The notes under the pieces are model-generated. The model was not told the origin of the DNA, made no database searches, and saw only the letters and a list, made by a program, of their open reading frames with translations. The position numbers and the translations under genes were made by a program. Source: Candidatus Bathyarchaeota archaeon (GTDB lineage Archaea; Thermoproteota; Bathyarchaeia; TCS64). From it: a DNA stretch of 5,816 nt. Positions within the stretch are counted from its first letter, which is position 1; every line of letters begins with the position of its first letter. The stretch is from assembly GCA_014729945.1 (NCBI GenBank), contig WJJC01000200.1, forward strand, positions 1-5,816. The letters are read 5' to 3'. Shown here one piece after another: positions 4,732-5,816 of this stretch.

Positions 4732-5816
4732 ATGGAAATGAAAGGAAACACACTAGCGATTGTACTACTTGTCGTTGGACTAGTCGTTGGCGCAGGCGCA
4801 GGATACTTCCTAGCACCAAGCGGCGATGGAGAAGACGGCGGGGACGGAACAGGACCAGTAACAATACAAGCACCATTAGAAGGAAAAACAATACAGCTCG
4901 GCTACATAGTGCCAACTACAGCTACACTTGAGACAGGAATGCCACTTGTAAAAGACATAATGGAAGTAGACAATAATGAATATGCTTCTAGACTTGGATA
5001 CGATGTTGAATTCGAGTGGTTAATCGATGACGCTACGGGACAAGCAGCTATACACCTTGAGAAGGTACAAGGCTTCAAGTCAATGGGTGTCAATGTTTTC
5101 ATTGGCGCAACTTGGAGTAGCATGTGCCAGGCAAGCCTTAGCTACTGTAACGACAACGATATGCTCATGTGGAGTAGCGGCTCTACAAGCCCGCTACTAG
5201 CTATCGAGGACGACAACCTTTACCGGATGTGTCCAACGGACCTAGTTCAGGCACCAGCCATGTCGAAGATGATAGAGAGCATGGGTGTTGAAGCGGTTAT
5301 TTTGATTTATCGTGGAGATGCTTGGGCTGACGGAATTGTAAACATATTTGAGCCAGAGTTCGAAGAGAATGGTGGCGTAATCTTGGAGAAGATTCGTTAC
5401 GCGGCCCAGACCACAGAGTTCAGCAACTATCTGCAGACAGCAGAAGATATTGCTGAAGAGGCAGTGGCAGAGTATGGTGAAGATAAGGTAGCAGTAGAAG
5501 TTGTTGCCTTCGCTGAATTCGTAACAATGATTACACAGGCTCAGGACTATGATACCTTGTATAGTCTACCTTGGTTTGGAAATGATGGTACAGTACTGAG
5601 TCAGCAAGCATTAGACGACGCGCCAACACAGGCAAGTCATCTAAAGATCTATAGCACTTATGCTGCGCCAGCTGATTCTGAGAAGTTCCAGTCCTTATAT
5701 GATAGGTTCTATTCACTTGTATCTCAGCCATTCGGCTATTACAGTGCATGCGCCTATGATATTGGCACAATTTTCGTAAGTACAATTCTTGAATCACAAA
5801 GTACAGATGCAGTAGA
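4732..5816 (+). CDS. ABC transporter substrate-binding protein, LivK/Peripla_BP_6 type, 3' end outside window
   Basis: The frame runs open to the window edge with 361 whole codons. Residues 1-4 (MEMK) are followed by a hydrophobic anchor at about 6-22 (LAIVLLVVGLVVGAGAG), then a glycine/aspartate-rich linker (SGDGEDGGDGTG) and the ligand-binding domain from about residue 50. This order is typical of archaeal binding proteins tethered outside the membrane. Family marks include IQLGYIVPTTATLETG (54-69), the ligand-site strand FIGATWSS (123-130), MWSSGSTSP (146-154), LYRMCPTD (163-170), and GYYSACAYDIG (335-345). These resemble branched-chain amino-acid binding proteins, but the true ligand may be another amino acid, peptide or small carboxylate. 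No lipobox cysteine follows the anchor. Start choice: GTG 4723, ATG 4726, 4732 and 4738 share the frame. I favour 4732 because GTGAT (4723-4727) can pair with the anti-SD at suitable spacing. Permease and ATPase genes may follow beyond the edge. Confidence 0.88.
   Translation, partial: MEMKGNTLAIVLLVVGLVVGAGAGYFLAPSGDGEDGGDGTGPVTIQAPLEGKTIQLGYIVPTTATLETGMPLVKDIMEVDNNEYASRLGYDVEFEWLIDDATGQAAIHLEKVQGFKSMGVNVFIGATWSSMCQASLSYCNDNDMLMWSSGSTSPLLAIEDDNLYRMCPTDLVQAPAMSKMIESMGVEAVILIYRGDAWADGIVNIFEPEFEENGGVILEKIRYAAQTTEFSNYLQTAEDIAEEAVAEYGEDKVAVEVVAFAEFVTMITQAQDYDTLYSLPWFGNDGTVLSQQALDDAPTQASHLKIYSTYAAPADSEKFQSLYDRFYSLVSQPFGYYSACAYDIGTIFVSTILESQSTDAV

Noticed and set aside
4700..5797. Antisense frames over the substrate-binding protein gene
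   Set aside because: The + strand frame has a complete anchor-linker-domain order and family motifs. The opposite frames are low-complexity or featureless.
1..5816. Mobile element, CRISPR, tRNA/rRNA, toxin-antitoxin or defence cluster
   Set aside because: I saw no transposase or integrase, no regular spaced repeats, no tRNA-like cloverleaf, and no pair of small overlapping genes on one strand.

Overview
This window looks like a compact piece of an uncultured archaeal genome of low to moderate GC. The archaeal call rests on three things: an archaeal/eukaryal-type ribosomal protein S12 tail, TATA-box promoters 25-40 bp ahead of starts that lack a Shine-Dalgarno (SD) site, and oligo-T stretches in place of hairpin terminators. 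I cannot name the lineage from the sequence alone.

Layout. Positions 1-141 hold the end of rps12 (+). One base later, and convergent with it, is a small GIY-YIG-like gene (143-463, -). An AT-rich divergent spacer (464-680) leads into a 54-residue zinc-ribbon gene (681-845, +), which is too short for most gene callers. That gene converges, with a 5 bp gap, on a RimJ/RimL-type GNAT acetyltransferase (851-1387, -). A second divergent spacer (1388-1545) holds a symmetric TATA element, a hairpin and two SD sites ahead of the TTG start of ppdK (1546-4347, +), which encodes a full-length pyruvate, phosphate dikinase. A very AT-rich spacer of about 375 bp follows. The window ends inside an LivK-type ABC-transporter substrate-binding protein (4732 to the edge, +).

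How the genes relate. No two neighbouring genes share a strand without a large spacer between them, so I see no operon inside the window. PPDK interconverts pyruvate and PEP in central carbon metabolism. The binding protein at the right edge probably starts a transporter operon for amino acids or a similar small solute. The three small or accessory genes between rps12 and ppdK look like independent single-gene units.

I found no mobile element, CRISPR array, tRNA or rRNA, and no convincing new multi-gene system. The best leads are a PPDK with about 46 extra residues in its C-terminal half, a GIY-YIG-like protein with degraded catalytic motifs, an unannotated zinc-ribbon small protein, and the unusual ppdK leader.
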